Source of the DNA: Rhodopseudomonas telluris
GTDB lineage: Bacteria > Pseudomonadota > Alphaproteobacteria > Rhizobiales > Xanthobacteraceae
Direction of reading: 5' to 3'
NCBI RefSeq assembly: GCF_042432815.1
Contig: NZ_JBHLWM010000008.1
Span: forward strand, 62,001 to 126,000
DNA length: 64,000 bases
In this document: positions 63,435 to 64,000 of the stretch, piece after piece
Layout: every line of letters begins with the position of its first letter
Numbering within the stretch: the stretch's first letter is position 1
The notes under the pieces: model-generated
Databases searched by the model: none
Seen by the model: only the letters and a program-made list of their open reading frames with translations
What the model was told of the DNA's origin: nothing
Program-made: the position numbers and the translations under genes

Positions 63435-63797
63435 GGCCAGGAGCTGTGCCAGGAGGCGTTGGAACCGGCGAAGCTGAAAATTTTTTCATCTTTGTGAAGG
63501 CAGCCCGATCGGCCCCGGTCGGGATATATGGTCCCTCGGCCGGTGCCAAGATGCCTTTCGGTGCCCTTCGGAGCGTCCGCGGGCCCCTGCTAAGCCATTG
63601 ATGTATCAAAATTACCCATCGATGCTTCGAGTTTACAGCCTGTTAACCATGGCGGCGCATGGTCCAGCCAGTCAGCGCTTAAGCGGCATTTAACTAAAAC
63701 ACGCCTTAATCGCGCTCCTCTGTTCTGCCACATCTGCGTGCGGTAAGATCGTTTCAAAGCACCGCAGAGCCAGTGGGGATGTCTGGGTGCTTGGCGT
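63435..63797. other. Intergenic region, AT-rich in part
   Basis: There is no convincing gene here. It contains a run of T (GAAAATTTTTTCATC, about 63477-63490), a CCCGATCGG/CCGGTCGGG stem at 63504-63523, and a more AT-rich stretch near 63660-63710 (CATTTAACTAAAAC, CCTTAATCG) that may hold the promoter of the gene running off the right edge. I see no clear -35/-10 pair. Confidence 0.4.
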
Positions 63798-64000
63798 ATG
63801 ACTGTCGGTTCGAGGGCGCGTAATCTGCCCAACCATCGTGGGGCCCGCTCTATGGGTTTTCGTAAATCGCTCGGCGCGATCGCCGTCGCGCTGCCAGTGA
63901 TTGGCTGCGTCTGGACCGTATATGCCAACACGGTCGGCGCGAGCATCTACCCCGCCGTCGGTGCGTGGGGCGATGAGCCGGCCACCCGCGTGGCACGGTC
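63798..64000 (+). CDS. Protein of unknown function, cut by the window edge
   Basis: An open frame from ATG 63798 (or 63852) reaches the edge without a stop. From the second ATG the product begins with a basic stretch and a hydrophobic segment (GAIAVALPVIGCVWTVY) like a signal peptide or anchor. Too little is visible to name a family. Confidence 0.5.
   Translation, partial: MTVGSRARNLPNHRGARSMGFRKSLGAIAVALPVIGCVWTVYANTVGASIYPAVGAWGDEPATRVAR

Noticed and set aside
1..64000. CRISPR arrays, tRNA or rRNA genes, insertion sequences
   Set aside because: I saw no regular direct repeats with spacers, no cloverleaf sequences and no transposase-like frames.

Overview
The window looks like part of the chromosome of an alphaproteobacterium in the Rhodopseudomonas/Bradyrhizobium group. 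The evidence is high GC with strong third-position GC (which creates long false antisense ORFs), a clade-I type nitrous oxide reductase cluster, FixJ-like regulators, and families of imperfect inverted repeats between genes that I associate with this group. The genus is an inference from recall; no search was run. I saw no tRNA, rRNA, CRISPR array, insertion sequence or prophage.

Layout. 1-6.5 kb (minus): nosR-nosZ-nosD-nosF, with nosF cut by the left edge; they reduce N2O to N2 in the periplasm. 6.6-8.2 kb (plus): a ferritin-like protein and a small membrane protein. Between these two lies a 32-bp perfect palindrome holding an FNR/NnrR-type box (TTGCG-N4-CGCAA) with a -10-like hexamer downstream. 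8.2-9.9 kb (minus): an MFS exporter. 10.1-15.8 kb (plus): a compact operon of isochorismatase-type hydrolase, XapX protein, metal-dependent amidohydrolase with a Cys/His-rich tail, DoxX protein, exported VOC-fold protein and alginate-export-type porin; its substrate is unknown. 16-24.1 kb (minus): two alpha/beta hydrolases, then a giant pseudokinase/AAA/GAF/histidine kinase with a receiver protein and a FixJ-type regulator. 24.3-28 kb (minus): tex and an acyltransferase. 28.2-28.4 kb: a probable plus-strand small RNA ending in a strong terminator. 28.5-32.5 kb (plus): cell-envelope proteins. 32.5-35.2 kb: a hybrid histidine kinase divergent from a small cytochrome c.

35.3-48.7 kb (plus) is an acyl-CoA catabolic cluster: two acyl-CoA dehydrogenases, GST, AraC regulator, BKACE-family beta-keto acid cleavage enzyme, two acyl-CoA ligases, a two-subunit biotin acyl-CoA carboxylase and an enoyl-CoA hydratase. 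Ligase, dehydrogenase, carboxylase, hydratase and cleavage enzyme together suggest degradation of a branched or acyclic isoprenoid-like acid. Many of its gene junctions carry one of two repeat families (A or B). 48.9-53.3 kb: a serine hydrolase (minus), then an intradiol dioxygenase, aldo/keto reductase and EamA transporter (plus). 53.4-56.4 kb: an Lrp-type regulator divergent from an AceE/MdeB-like 2-oxoacid dehydrogenase E1. 56.5-64 kb: a GGDEF-EAL protein, aldehyde dehydrogenase, a 34-residue membrane peptide gene, an IlvD/Edd dehydratase, a small conserved hypothetical, a DUF899 protein, and a gene cut by the right edge.
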